DNA from: JAJPHI01 sp035541875
Lineage (GTDB): Bacteria > Desulfobacterota > Binatia > Binatales > Binataceae
Reading direction: 5' to 3'
NCBI GenBank assembly: GCA_035541875.1
Contig: DATKML010000011.1
Coordinates: 1-64,000, forward strand
Length of the DNA: 64,000 nt
Part shown: one piece after another, positions 8,401-18,886 of the stretch
How positions within the stretch are numbered: position 1 is the first letter of the stretch
How the letters are laid out: each line of letters opens with the position of its first letter
The notes under the pieces: generated by a model
What the model saw: only the letters and a program-made list of their open reading frames with translations
Databases searched by the model: none
Told to the model about the DNA's origin: nothing
Made by a program: the position numbers and the translations under genes

Positions 8401-11400
8401 GCCTCTTCGGGACCGACACCCAAGTGATGGAGCTGCACCTGAGCTTGCGTCCAAGCCAGAGTGAGTGCCCGGTCAAAAGCGATCGGGTCGCGATGCTTAT
8501 CCGCAAGATCAAGCACTCCGTCGCGCGAGGGTGCGATCAGAGTCCAGAAGGCGACGCGCGCGCGTCCTCCCGGCGGGATTCTTAAGCGACGACGCAGGCT
8601 GAAAATCGGATCGAGCACGGTGCCGACAGTGTTGGAAAGCGGTCGGCCGTCGATAACGGATATTGGCGTGCGGATCTCTCTCGCACGCCCAAGGAACGCT
8701 GCCCTGTCCGTCTCGAATTGCAAGTCACCAACCGTTTCACCCTCCACCACAGCAAGGTGCGCTGCCCAAGCAACGCTTTCGTCCGGTGACCGTGGTCTAC
8801 GTGTTGCTATGACGGCGCCGATGTCAGCAACGAGTTCAGTCTGAACGAAGAGCTTGGCGAACGCTGGATGGGCAGCATCTGCCGCCGGCGGCGCCAGCAC
8901 CACCTCCGCATATGAGGTAAGTTCGATCTCCCGGTAGCTGCTTCCCAGGTTTGAGATCGTTACGCGACGAACTTCGGCATCATCTTCCGGCGAAACTGCG
9001 ACCTCGAGTGTAGTTGTTATCGTTCCATCGCGCCTGGTTATCTCGGCGCGATCCTCGGAGAACACCACTGCATAACTATCCGGCTCGACCCTGCTCGGTT
9101 GATACCCGGCCGACCAAACTTCGCCAGAGCGTACATCGCGCAGAAATACATAGGTACCCCAAGAATCGCAAGTAACGTCCTCGCGCCAGCGTGTAACGGC
9201 AAGATCGCGCCAACGGCTGTAACCGGAACCGGCTGCGGTGATCATAACCGCATATCCGCCGTTAGAGAGCATGTGGGTACGCGGGATGGCGTCGTGTGGT
9301 GATCGGAACCGACGCAGCATCGGGGCGACTATCTCGCGGATGTTGGCTGCCGTAGCCACCTCTTCGGCGCGAGGACGCGCGATCAACACATCGCGCGGAG
9401 TTCGTTCCTGGAGAAGCAGCTCTGTCGCCTGAATGCTTGGCTCGGCATGAAAGCGAGCGCGCATTACTCCATCGCGGAGGGCATCATTGATCGCCACCAG
9501 AGTCATTCCCTGGTGATGCGCCATGTAGGCACGAACGATTGCTACTTGCTTGCCTTCGGGAAGCCGCGTCGGTGTGTAATCGAGCGCTTCGTAGCAGCCA
9601 TAGCGACCGCAGCCGCCCGCCGCGGCGATTCGGGAGAAGTTTCGCGCCGCAGCTTCCGCATTGACCATCGTCGCCAGACCCGTCGCGTACGGGGCAATAA
9701 CAACATTCTCGCTGAGTCCGCGCTTGAGCCCCAATCCGGGAACCCCAAAGTTTGAGTACTGATAGGTAAGCTCCAGGTCTCGCGCGTTGTAGGCGGATTC
9801 AGAGACGCCCCACGGCACCCCGAGTTTGGCACCATATTTAATCTGCCGGCGTACGACGAGCCGATTAGACTGCGAGAGCAGACTCTCCTCCGAGGCTCGC
9901 ATTACCAACGAGGGCATGAGGTACTCGAACATCGAACCTGACCAAGATATCAGCGCGGAGCCACGATCAACCGGTGTCAGGTCGCGTCTGAGCCGGAACC
10001 AATGTCTTGCCGGCACGTCGCCCTTCGCGATCGCCACGAAGCTCGCCAAGCGTGCTTCGGAGGCTAGTAAGTCATAACAGTTGGGATCGAGGCTACCTTC
10101 TGCAACCCGATAGCCGATCGCGAGAAGCTGACGAGTAGGCTCGAAAAGAAAGGCAAACTCCATCGCGGCGACCAATTCGCCGGCTATTTTCTTGAGCTGG
10201 ATAAGGCGACGTTGAAGCGCGCCTGCAGCACTCGCGGAACGTTCGAAGGCGTCAATCAAGGCATCGATTCGTGCGCCGTCTTTCACATCGTCTGGAGCTC
10301 TACCGATCAACTCGGAGCGTCGGCGTGTCAGAGCTGCGATCACGGTGTCGCAATGCTGAGGAAGATCCGTGATAGTAGGGATTCCTTCGAACATCGCCCT
10401 GAACATCGGCTCGCCAGCAGGCTCTCCATCGTCAGGCTTCTCGCCCGCGCCGGCTGTCACGGAACCTGCGAGTTTCGCCCACGGCATGAGCTCATCGACA
10501 TCATGTTGATGGCTCAAGATGGAAGCGCGGACCGCTTCTACCCAATGCGACACTTCGGCGCTACCATCGTCGCCCCGCTCCTCATGCAGCGTGCGTGCAA
10601 TATCCGCCGCTGTTTGCGCCTCGAGCGCCAATTCCGCTAACTGCTGGACAACTTCTGCGGGAGTTACGCGCGCAATTAGTATCGATGCGGTAAGTGCTTC
10701 GAGCGCAGTCTCCAGGTGTTTGGTCGTTACGGTTTGCGTTCTCCTGTCGTCAGCGAGCTGACGGAGACCCTGGCAAGCAATCTTCAGTGCGTCATCGATT
10801 CCTGAGCGCCATTCCGCCGAGATGGCCGGACCATCCGCCATATCCCGCATCGCGTTGCCAAGAGCAATCAGATGTCCCGCAAGGTTTCCACTGTCGACCG
10901 AGGAGACATACTTGGGATCCAGCGGACTGAGACGCTGCGTGTCGTACCAGTTGTAAAAGTGACCGCGAAAGCGCTCGAGACCTCCCATCGTAGTGAGCGT
11001 TTCACCCAATCGCTTTACCGTGTCGAATGAACCGAGCCAGCCAAAATCGTGGGCTGTCACAGCCGATAGAAGATACAGGCCCAGGTTGGTCGGGGATGTT
11101 CGATGGGCCACCACGGGATTCGGATCTTCCTGGAAGTTGTCGGGCGGCAGCACGTGATCTTCCGCTGTGACGAAGGCCTCGAAGAAGCTCCATGTGCGGC
11201 GGGCAATGAGCCTGAGTGCCTGCGCCTGTTCCGCTGAGGGTGGATTTGGTCCAACCAGCGGGGGCGGAAAACTCGACCATCGAGCGACGGCTGGGGCTGA
11301 TAACCACAGGATCACAAACGGCGAAGCGATCAGCCATGAATCTCGCCCGAAACAAGCGATGATACCGACGGCCAACAGGGCGAGAACAACACCGCCAGAC

Positions 11401-14258
11401 ATCCGCGAATAAGATTCGCGAACGTCGAGCCGGGCACGAAGCTTGGCCTGAGCTGCAGTGACCCACTCGAGCAGGCTCCGACGCCTGATGAAGAGCCGAA
11501 ACAGCGTTCTTATGACGGCGTCGGTCATCAACCAGGCCTGATGGGCGAGGAGCGTCACAAGAAACATGACCTGCAAGAAAGCGGCGGTAAGGTCTAGGGC
11601 CACGGCGCGCAAATGGCTGCGCTTCGAGATACCGAATCGTCGCGGAACAAGTCCCGCGAATAGTGGCAGAAACCCGGGTGCCGCGATCGTGACGAGTATG
11701 AAGAGGCTCCAGATTGCAGCCGCAGAAACGGGAAGCGTCCAGCCCGCTAACAATCCGAGGAAAGTCGCCGGCGCCGACATGGTTCGACGCAGGTTGTCGA
11801 TCATTTTCCAGCGACCAATCAAGGGAATTGCTGTCTTAGTCGAAGCGTCAGGGGTATTGGGCCCCCGACCGATGATCCACGGGAGCAACTGCCAATCGCC
11901 GCGCGCCCATCGATGCTGGCGCGCCGCGGCGACGTCGTAGCGTGCGGGGAACTCCTCGACCACTTCAATGTCGGAAACGAGTCCCGCCCGAGCGAAGATG
12001 CCTTCGAGAAGATCGTGACTCAGGAGGGTGCTGTCGGGAATCCGCCCTTCGAGGGCCGCTTCAAAGGCGTCAACATCATAGATGCCCTTACCGGTGTAGG
12101 AACCTTCGCCGAACAGGTCCTGATAAACGTCGGATACTGCTGCGGCGTAGGGGTCGATACCGCTGGGGCTCGAGAAGACACGCTGAAAAAGCGACCCTTC
12201 ACGACCGGTTGGTAACGAAGGCGTAACGCGCGGCTGAAGCACTGCGTAACCTTCAATCACGCGGCCGGAACAGGGGTCCAGCGTCGGATGGTTGAGCGGA
12301 TGCGCCATCTTGCCGACCAGCCGCTTGGCCGCTCCTCGTGGTAATCGCGTGTCGGCGTCAAGCGTAATCACATAACGGACATTGTCCGGAACGACGGCTG
12401 CGCAAGCGCCATTGGTTACAAAAGTCGTGTCGGTCGCTCCGCGCAGCAATCGATTCAGCTCATGCAGTTTGCCACGCTTGCGCTCCCATCCGAGCCACTT
12501 GCCCTCGCCCTCGTTCCAGATCCGTCGGCGATGGAGCAGGAGAAAGCGGTCCCCGTCCGGCGCCGGGCCATACAATCGATTCAGCCTCCTGATTCCCGCG
12601 ACCGCGGCTTCGAGCAGTTTATCGTCGCCCGGTGCGTATTCGGTGGTACTGTCTGTCCAATCAGAGAGCAGGGCAAAACAAAGATCCCCATCCGGAGTCG
12701 CGAGGTGGTGAACCTCCAGACGTTCAATTTGCTCTTCGAGTTCCGCTGGCGTCGTCAATAATGTGGGTACGACGATGAGGGTGCGCAGAGCTGATGGCAC
12801 CCCATCTCGAAGCTCCAGACCCGGCAGGACTTGCGGACCGAAACGATTCGTGACTCCGCGGTTCACCACGGCCACGCTCACATCGAGCGCTGGTATTAAG
12901 GCCAAAAAGGCGAAGACTACAAGCGTCCATTCGCCTGTGCCCGTCTTGGCTAAAGCGACTAGCGATAGAGCGGAAAGAAGCGCCGTCACGATCGCGATCG
13001 TTCCGAGATAGCCCAAAATTCCCGTTGTGGTATAGGCTCGCAGAAGCCATTGTCGTGGGCGAAGCCGAAATCCGATCTCCGCTTCGAGGGCTCTACGCCC
13101 ATTCGCGATGAGGTAATAGCCGGGTTCCTGCTCGCGGCGTGCGCTTGCGTCGTCATGCGAGGACTCGGCTGCTGCTCGCTTGGCGGCCACGATCGCGGTT
13201 TTCGCGATATCGAGTTCTGTATGTGCCGAGCCGCGCGCGAGCTCCTCGATCGCATGCCGATAGCGATCGCGCGTAGCAAAATCCATTTCGGCGAAGCTGC
13301 TGTCGGCGCGCAGCACTGCATCAACCAGGCTGACACTCTCGAAGAGTTCCGACCAATCCACAGCGGACATCAGGCGCATGCTGGTGATCGCGTTGCGCAC
13401 GGTCACGTTCATCGCGCCTTGCCTTTGATGCTCTTCGTGAACGACCTCGTCAGCCGTCGTACCTTGAGCTGCAAGACGTTGCTCCAACCAAAGGAGCGCT
13501 GGCGTCACGGTCGGATCCTGATCGCGCAGGCGTTGAACCAATTGAACCGCAAACGCTGCCGGCAATGGCCTCTGATCAAGGCCCCGGAGCACCCTCTCCA
13601 GCGTCTCTGGCTCACGCCCGCCGACCCCCAGCAGCCTGTCGGCTAGAGCATCCGCTTCCTGCCGTGCGGCTCGACGAGTGACAATTCCCTCGGCCGAGCG
13701 CCGCACGTTTTCGACGAGCACGATTCGTAGCGTAATGGCGATGGCCCAGAGTTCGCCGATTGTCAGCGGCTCTACCCGCTGATAGGCCTGTATAAACCGG
13801 CACAGCACCTGAGGGTCGAAGCGGCTGTCCGTATGTGCAACGAAGGCCCAGGCAACGCCAAAGACGCGAGGATAACCTGCGAGCGGTCCTTCTGAAAGCT
13901 TGGGCAGTTGGTGGTAGTAACCGCGCGGAAGATCATCCCGGATTTCCCGAATCTGTTCCTCTACGACATGAAAATTGTCTACTAACCACTCCGCTGCCGG
14001 CGTTATGGAGCGCTCCTCACGGATTGCGGCCGCGATCGCCCGATACGCTTCGAGCAGTACCCGGCCGTTGTCGCGTAGCCGGCGCGGCAGCCGTCGATTG
14101 ACCGTCCGCTTGGTCGTGACACCCTGAGCAACGGCCAGGCTTTCAGCATGCTGCTCGAGTCGCTCGATACTGAACAGTTCTGCGCGAATGGCCTCTTCGC
14201 TGGCCCCGGTGGATCGGCCATGCACTCGTTGAAGCGCGCGACGAATCTTTTTCCACAT
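5439..14258 (-). CDS. ndvB: Cyclic beta-1,2-glucan synthase (NdvB/ChvB type)
   Basis: At 2,939 residues this matches the very large inner-membrane enzymes that initiate, elongate and cyclise periplasmic beta-1,2-glucan from UDP-glucose. A long N-terminal region precedes two membrane spans at about residues 405-470. The cytosolic glycosyltransferase (GT84) follows, with an acidic motif in TLDADTRLPRG near 633 and a Q-x-x-R-W signature (QHRWARGDWQL) near 780. More membrane spans lie at about 810-985. A glycoamylase-like part follows, and then a GH94 cellobiose-phosphorylase-like C-terminal part that controls ring size, with the conserved GTGDWNDGMNRVG near 2,620. The frame is intact throughout. 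Known family roles are osmoadaptation and host interaction in rhizobia, agrobacteria and Brucella; here only osmoadaptation or envelope function can be inferred. No exporter (NdvA) or glucan-modifying gene is adjacent. Confidence 0.95.
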   Translation of the reverse strand: MWKKIRRALQRVHGRSTGASEEAIRAELFSIERLEQHAESLAVAQGVTTKRTVNRRLPRRLRDNGRVLLEAYRAIAAAIREERSITPAAEWLVDNFHVVEEQIREIRDDLPRGYYHQLPKLSEGPLAGYPRVFGVAWAFVAHTDSRFDPQVLCRFIQAYQRVEPLTIGELWAIAITLRIVLVENVRRSAEGIVTRRAARQEADALADRLLGVGGREPETLERVLRGLDQRPLPAAFAVQLVQRLRDQDPTVTPALLWLEQRLAAQGTTADEVVHEEHQRQGAMNVTVRNAITSMRLMSAVDWSELFESVSLVDAVLRADSSFAEMDFATRDRYRHAIEELARGSAHTELDIAKTAIVAAKRAAAESSHDDASARREQEPGYYLIANGRRALEAEIGFRLRPRQWLLRAYTTTGILGYLGTIAIVTALLSALSLVALAKTGTGEWTLVVFAFLALIPALDVSVAVVNRGVTNRFGPQVLPGLELRDGVPSALRTLIVVPTLLTTPAELEEQIERLEVHHLATPDGDLCFALLSDWTDSTTEYAPGDDKLLEAAVAGIRRLNRLYGPAPDGDRFLLLHRRRIWNEGEGKWLGWERKRGKLHELNRLLRGATDTTFVTNGACAAVVPDNVRYVITLDADTRLPRGAAKRLVGKMAHPLNHPTLDPCSGRVIEGYAVLQPRVTPSLPTGREGSLFQRVFSSPSGIDPYAAAVSDVYQDLFGEGSYTGKGIYDVDAFEAALEGRIPDSTLLSHDLLEGIFARAGLVSDIEVVEEFPARYDVAAARQHRWARGDWQLLPWIIGRGPNTPDASTKTAIPLIGRWKMIDNLRRTMSAPATFLGLLAGWTLPVSAAAIWSLFILVTIAAPGFLPLFAGLVPRRFGISKRSHLRAVALDLTAAFLQVMFLVTLLAHQAWLMTDAVIRTLFRLFIRRRSLLEWVTAAQAKLRARLDVRESYSRMSGGVVLALLAVGIIACFGRDSWLIASPFVILWLSAPAVARWSSFPPPLVGPNPPSAEQAQALRLIARRTWSFFEAFVTAEDHVLPPDNFQEDPNPVVAHRTSPTNLGLYLLSAVTAHDFGWLGSFDTVKRLGETLTTMGGLERFRGHFYNWYDTQRLSPLDPKYVSSVDSGNLAGHLIALGNAMRDMADGPAISAEWRSGIDDALKIACQGLRQLADDRRTQTVTTKHLETALEALTASILIARVTPAEVVQQLAELALEAQTAADIARTLHEERGDDGSAEVSHWVEAVRASILSHQHDVDELMPWAKLAGSVTAGAGEKPDDGEPAGEPMFRAMFEGIPTITDLPQHCDTVIAALTRRRSELIGRAPDDVKDGARIDALIDAFERSASAAGALQRRLIQLKKIAGELVAAMEFAFLFEPTRQLLAIGYRVAEGSLDPNCYDLLASEARLASFVAIAKGDVPARHWFRLRRDLTPVDRGSALISWSGSMFEYLMPSLVMRASEESLLSQSNRLVVRRQIKYGAKLGVPWGVSESAYNARDLELTYQYSNFGVPGLGLKRGLSENVVIAPYATGLATMVNAEAAARNFSRIAAAGGCGRYGCYEALDYTPTRLPEGKQVAIVRAYMAHHQGMTLVAINDALRDGVMRARFHAEPSIQATELLLQERTPRDVLIARPRAEEVATAANIREIVAPMLRRFRSPHDAIPRTHMLSNGGYAVMITAAGSGYSRWRDLAVTRWREDVTCDSWGTYVFLRDVRSGEVWSAGYQPSRVEPDSYAVVFSEDRAEITRRDGTITTTLEVAVSPEDDAEVRRVTISNLGSSYREIELTSYAEVVLAPPAADAAHPAFAKLFVQTELVADIGAVIATRRPRSPDESVAWAAHLAVVEGETVGDLQFETDRAAFLGRAREIRTPISVIDGRPLSNTVGTVLDPIFSLRRRLRIPPGGRARVAFWTLIAPSRDGVLDLADKHRDPIAFDRALTLAWTQAQVQLHHLGVGPEEAHLFQRVANHVIYANSTMRPSSEVLKRGESGASTLWAHGISGDLPIVLVRIDEIEDREIVRQLVRAHEYWRIKQLDADLVVLNERSASYDQDLQGSLEALVRANQARTRAEGDTTHGSVFVLRSDLISADVRNLLQTAARLVIWSSHGSLLEQVNRLEESLSVSSAPSQRRSALTSPPPAQVTPQHLEFFNGFGGFDADGREYVTILREGQWTPAPWVNVIANSSFGFQVSAVGSSYTWSVNSRENQLTPWSNDPVSDRPGEVIYVRDEDTGEVWGPTALPIREEAPYVARHGQGYSRFEHSSHEVSLELLQYVSPVDPIKISRLKIRNLSARSRRLSITSYVEWVLGASRGSSALSVVTEIDSVTGAMLARNPWNNEFGGRVAFADMAGRQSAWTGDRREFLGRHGTLDRPAALEQATPLSNRVGAGLDSCCAQQTQVRLLPNGETEIVFFLGQAQTKTQAVSLISHYRSTDLDAVFGAITRQWDDVLGAVQIKTPDRSMDILINRWLLYQTLGCRVWARSAFYQASGAYGFRDQLQDVMALTMAQPGIAREHLLRAAERQFLEGDVQHWWLPSSGRGVRTHNADDRAWLPYATAHYVEVTGDLTVLDSMVPFLEGPGLETGENEAFSQPKISGVDATLFEHCAKALDASLAVGEHGLPLIGTGDWNDGMNRVGAKGGGESIWLGWFLYSTLCAFSKLADNRGDRNRAANWRRHAVALKESLERHGWDGRWYRRAYYDDGTPLGSVLDTECRIDSVAQSWGVISGGAEPERATSAMAALDEYLVRRNEGLVLLFTPPFDKTAVDPGYIKGYPPGLRENGGQYTHAAIWSLIAFAMLGDGDRAGELFAMLNPINHANTRAAIHRYKVEPYVMSADIYSTAPHIGRGGWTWYTGSAGWMYRAGVEWILGLRLRGATLLIDPCIPKAWLGFEIVFLYRSARYEIAVDNPRGVSRGVSRLALDDKVWPQGESGIPLVDDGATHRVRVTLG

Positions 14259-14591
14259 CGGTGCGCATGCCTCATTCCAGCAGTTCAGTAATCGGGAGCT
14301 TTTGCGATAGATCAGATAATCTGCCCGGGCTGCGGCCCTGGAACCATCCCCGCCAAATCGGCGTCCTTCCCGCTTTCGGGTCCCTTTGAGGTGCGGCGCT
14401 CTGCATCACGACTAGCGCGCCGTTGCTCTTTGTCCTGTTGTTTCTGCCTACGCATCTGTTCCCTGCGGCGTTTTTCCAACTTGCACCTTTTTGTCTCTGG
14501 TTGAGCCCGATGATCGCATTAGCGAGTTATGAATCGGTTGACGTACCCGCCGTACACTGCGTAAAGCGAAGTCGCGTTTCTTCGATTGAAA
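14259..14591. other. Intergenic region upstream of the glucan synthase gene
   Basis: No gene is seen. The stretch holds the upstream region of the minus-strand glucan synthase and ends at the terminator of the RRM gene. Short purine- or GC-rich runs occur, but I could not identify a promoter pair with confidence. Confidence 0.4.
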
Positions 14592-14623
14592 ATGACTAGG
14601 GCGGCCACGGCCGCCCTAGTCAT
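14592..14623 (-). terminator. Rho-independent terminator of the RRM protein gene
   Basis: A perfect inverted repeat with 15-nt arms (ATGACTAGGGCGGCC) separated by two bases begins 1 nt past the stop codon of the minus-strand RRM gene. Reading on the minus strand, the stem runs into TTTTC, a short U tract. The stem is unusually long and fully paired. Confidence 0.82.
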
Positions 14624-14624
14624 G

Positions 14625-14924
14625 CTACCAGCGGTCTCGCCCGCCGCTGTTGCGGCCGTTGCCGCCGAAACTCGACTCACGTGGCTTCGCCTCATTCACC
14701 TTGATATTGCGACCTTTGAGGTCGGAATCGTTGAACTGGGCGATAGCCTTGGATGCCTCAGCGGCGTTTGCCATCTCCACGAAACCAAAGCCCTTTGACT
14801 GACCTGAAAACTTATCCATCACGACCGCAGCGCTCTGCACTTGGCCTACCTGCGAAAAAAGCTGCTCCAGGTCGCTATTGGATACCGAGTAGGCGAGATT
14901 ACCTACATATAATTTACTGGGCAT
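14625..14924 (-). CDS. RNA-binding protein with one RRM domain
   Basis: A 99-residue single-RRM protein of the type common in cyanobacteria and many Proteobacteria, often cold-induced. RNP2 is LYVGNL (residues 5-10) and RNP1 is KGFGFVEM (44-51); both carry the aromatic residues that stack on RNA. The fold order is continuous from MPSKLYVGN to about residue 80, followed by a short Gly/Asn/Arg-rich tail (GGNGRNSGGRDRW). The frame is open further upstream, but the ATG at 14924 has an excellent GGAGGG seven nt before it. A strong terminator follows directly. It is probably monocistronic and acts in the cytoplasm on RNA; the targets are unknown. Confidence 0.93.
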   Translation of the reverse strand: MPSKLYVGNLAYSVSNSDLEQLFSQVGQVQSAAVVMDKFSGQSKGFGFVEMANAAEASKAIAQFNDSDLKGRNIKVNEAKPRESSFGGNGRNSGGRDRW

Positions 14925-15328
14925 TTTGCCCTCCGTGATTTTTGTGGCCGGGAAGCTCGCGAACAGAAAACCCGGGCGTATTCCCGAGTCTAGGTGAAAG
15001 GAACGATCCGAACGTTCAACTAATAAGTATACACGATTGTAAGTGATCATGATAGCCTTTGAAAAACGAGGGCTGCGCCACCTAGGTCTCGCAGCATTCT
15101 ACAACTTAGAAAAAAGAAAATCGGTTCAGCCCGGCGCTCGGCCGTTTGCGGGCTTCTTGAGCCTCTCGCCAGCGCTGAAGCGTAGGCAGAATCTGTCGAC
15201 CTGGAGCGATTTGGCCGCGGCTTGCGCGGACTGCGCGCGTTACCCAAAAGCGAGCTCGACAAGTTACTCGGCGATCAATCACCGACACTTACCGCAAAGC
15301 TGAGAGCGTACCGTAGGAAGTAGTCCAC
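14925..15328. other. Leader of the RRM gene and a possible gene remnant
   Basis: The first 100 nt form the leader of the minus-strand RRM gene; TATACT on the minus strand at 15026-15031 is a possible -10 box without a clear -35. Further on, the plus strand is open from 15186 to a TAG at 15321-15323 with protein-like sequence (LRALPKSELDKLLGD, then AKLRAYRRK) but no start codon, which could be the tail of a lost gene. Nothing else is recognised. Confidence 0.35.
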
Positions 15329-15547
15329 TTAAGCGGAGAGTGTTTGGAATGAGAGATCCGACACCCTGCGTGCAACCTTGGTACCATCGTCGAGTCGTAG
15401 ATAGCATTCCGTATAGCGCCCAAGGTGCCCTTGCTTTTTCCCAATCCCAACTATCGTTGCCAGGGTTTGGATCACCGTACGCGTCTCTCTAAGTTGAAAT
15501 GCCGGAAATGACACCTTGACCCCGATCACAACCTGCTTCCAGTCCAT
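15329..15547 (-). CDS. Hypothetical protein, 72 residues
   Basis: A compact, probably beta-rich protein: MDWKQVVIGVKVSFPAFQL, then TRTVIQTLATIVGIGKKQG, then YTECYLRLDDGTKVARRVSDL. Alternating hydrophobic residues suggest a small barrel or sheet. AGGAG lies about 12 nt before the ATG, slightly far but clear. There are no membrane spans or metal motifs. It stands alone, 404 nt from the RRM gene on the same strand. No family is recognised. Confidence 0.55.
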   Translation of the reverse strand: MDWKQVVIGVKVSFPAFQLRETRTVIQTLATIVGIGKKQGHLGRYTECYLRLDDGTKVARRVSDLSFQTLSA

Positions 15548-16079
15548 AACTAAAAAGTACTCCTGTTAGACCCGCTGGGCAAATGGCGATTCTGATAGGC
15601 TCGTTCATAGGGCATTAACGACCGGTTGGCGCAGCACCGTTTTAGGGAGCATCAACGGAGGCAACAAACTCGAACAATAGTTGCGGAGAAAATAATAAAC
15701 TCCATGCCGAGTTGTTGCTGAACTGGAATTTAGATCAGCGCGCGGTCGACCCGACTAGGAAGCAAGAGACTCACTGGCGTCGTGCTTCGAATAATTCAAC
15801 TGCTTGGCACCTTGGCAACTCAATTGGCCAAAGTCTTTTCCGCCGAGCCTGCGGACGATTATCATTTGTTGGAGACGGCTCTGCGAAGGTCTGCATAGAT
15901 GCTGCCTGAAACCGGCCTGGTCAGAGGGGCAGCTGCCAAGCTAATTGGATATCTTTACGCCGAGGCACTTGAGTGGAGAGGGTCGCGCCGAAAGGACGGC
16001 TTCCAGCCAGCTGACGCCTTACTATCCCGGCGCCAGGCGAGCCCTGCGAGAGACTGAAAGTAGTTTGACGCTGCCTGTT
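15548..16079. other. Intergenic stretch, nothing recognised
   Basis: Plus-strand frames at 15712-15909 and 15945-16244 have poor composition and no ribosome binding site. I saw no hairpin with a T tract, no repeat and no RNA gene. Confidence 0.4.
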
Positions 16080-16376
16080 CTACGCAGGATACGGTTTGCG
16101 GGGAAGTGCATCACTGTCCTTCCGCACTCGTTCGGCTCGTGCCGCAACGCGTTGGGGCTCGATCAGGCTCCGAAATTGCGCAAGATGAAGCGCCCACCAT
16201 CGGTCCAGATTGACGGTGTCGGCGGTTTCGCCCGTGAAAGCTGAATGCGATTTATCGCGCAAGCGGCGCCAATCACGGTAAAGCGCATCAATGCTGTCAG
16301 TCATTTCGATTCCGGCGCTAACCAGTGCGGCTCGCGTTGACCAGTATTCCTCATCAAGCTTTAGAACTACGCTCAT
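16080..16376 (-). CDS. Hypothetical protein, 98 residues
   Basis: A soluble, helical translation (MSVVLKLDEEYWSTRAALVS, then IDALYRDWRRLRDKSHSAF, then RWWALHLAQFRSLIEPQRVA) with a good balance of charged and hydrophobic residues and several tryptophans. A GGGAGG is present but 16 nt before the ATG, too far to be optimal. It lies downstream of groEL on the same strand, 205 nt beyond the groEL stop and past a strong hairpin, so it is probably transcribed separately. No family is recognised. Confidence 0.45.
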   Translation of the reverse strand: MSVVLKLDEEYWSTRAALVSAGIEMTDSIDALYRDWRRLRDKSHSAFTGETADTVNLDRWWALHLAQFRSLIEPQRVAARAERVRKDSDALPRKPYPA

Positions 16377-16513
16377 AATGATTCCAGTGTAACCTCCCTG
16401 CGGTCGCGCCGGAATAATCTGACGCGAGATTCTCGACGATTACGTAACGCGACGCCTTCGGGGGTTGTTTTCGGACATTTGATATTGTCGTTTACCCGAA
16501 TCTTTTTGTCGCA

Positions 16514-16540
16514 GGGGCGGGCACACGGAGTGCCCGCCCC
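16514..16540. terminator. Strong hairpin downstream of groEL
   Basis: Perfect 11-bp arms (GGGGCGGGCAC and its complement) with a 5-nt loop begin about 40 nt after the groEL stop. In the groEL direction the hairpin is followed by an A run, not a U run, so it is not a canonical intrinsic terminator. It may instead stop transcription with Rho or protect the 3' end of the groESL mRNA. Confidence 0.5.
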
Positions 16541-16581
16541 CTCAGTGATGTTCTATATATACCGAGTGATCACTCGCTAGC

Positions 16582-18219
<1,638 letters not shown>

Positions 18220-18283
18220 TTGAATATTCAGCCTTTCTGGTTAATCGATCAGGTTTCGTAGCGATGGGAGCCGTGTCGTCCCG

Positions 18284-18574
18284 TTATCCTTCAAGCACGC
18301 CCAAGATGTCGTCCTCGCGCATGATCAGATGCTCTTCGCCTTCTAGTTTGACCTCGCTGCCTGAATACTTACCAAAGAGAATTCGGTCACCCGCTTTCAC
18401 GTCGAGCGTCATCAGCTTGCCGGTCTCCGTCATCTTCCCCTTGCCCACCGCTACCACTTTCCCCTCCTGTGGCTTTTCCTTGGCAGTCTCGGGAATGATA
18501 ATTCCGCCTTTGGTCTTGTCTTCTTCGCTGATGCGTTTCACCACAATGCGATCACCCAACGGCCTGATTTTCAT
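18284..18574 (-). CDS. groS: Co-chaperonin GroES (10 kDa)
   Basis: A 96-residue protein with the full GroES pattern: IRPLGDRIVVKRI at the start, the mobile loop EEDKTKGGIIIPETAKEKP around residues 17-35 with the GGI(I/L) contact for GroEL, the VGKGK segment, and the barrel end ILFGKYSGSEVKLEGEE with the final DILGVLEG. An AAGGAG lies about 10 nt before the ATG. It forms the lid heptamer on GroEL, whose gene follows on the same strand. No clear CIRCE operator (TTAGCACTC-N9-GAGTGCTAA) is present upstream, so heat-shock control is probably by sigma factor or another system. Confidence 0.98.
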   Translation of the reverse strand: MKIRPLGDRIVVKRISEEDKTKGGIIIPETAKEKPQEGKVVAVGKGKMTETGKLMTLDVKAGDRILFGKYSGSEVKLEGEEHLIMREDDILGVLEG

Positions 18575-18886
18575 GGACTAAATATCTCCTTGCGTCGATC
18601 GCGTAGGATCGCCGGTTAAACGGTAGCCGCGTGTACGCGGCCGAAAACGCCGAGCAGCAGGTCTCAGCGTGCCATCATGTCTTCGATTGCTGCGGAACGT
18701 TCGTGCAGCCGTATCTCGCTAAGCACGAACTACAAACGAGCGCCACTTAAGTGGTTATGAGAAGATAACCACGAAGAGTGCGCCACGCCCGGCTATCGGC
18801 GTTTCGACAGGTTCACGGATGGTCGCCAACGATCTTATCTGATCAGCGGGCAATCCGCTTGAGGCTCGCCAGCGATGAGGGAAAGC
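18575..18886. other. groESL upstream region
   Basis: No gene. This minus-strand promoter region of groESL contains the groES ribosome binding site (AAGGAG) and, around 18620-18650, a GC-rich imperfect inverted repeat (GCCGCGTGTACGCGGC). I could not find a CIRCE element or a confident heat-shock sigma promoter. Confidence 0.4.

Noticed and set aside
18575..18780. Possible CIRCE heat-shock operator upstream of groES
   Set aside because: A CTAAGCACGA...CGAGCGCCA-like pair near 18717-18748 resembles half-sites, but the arms do not match TTAGCACTC-N9-GAGTGCTAA well enough.
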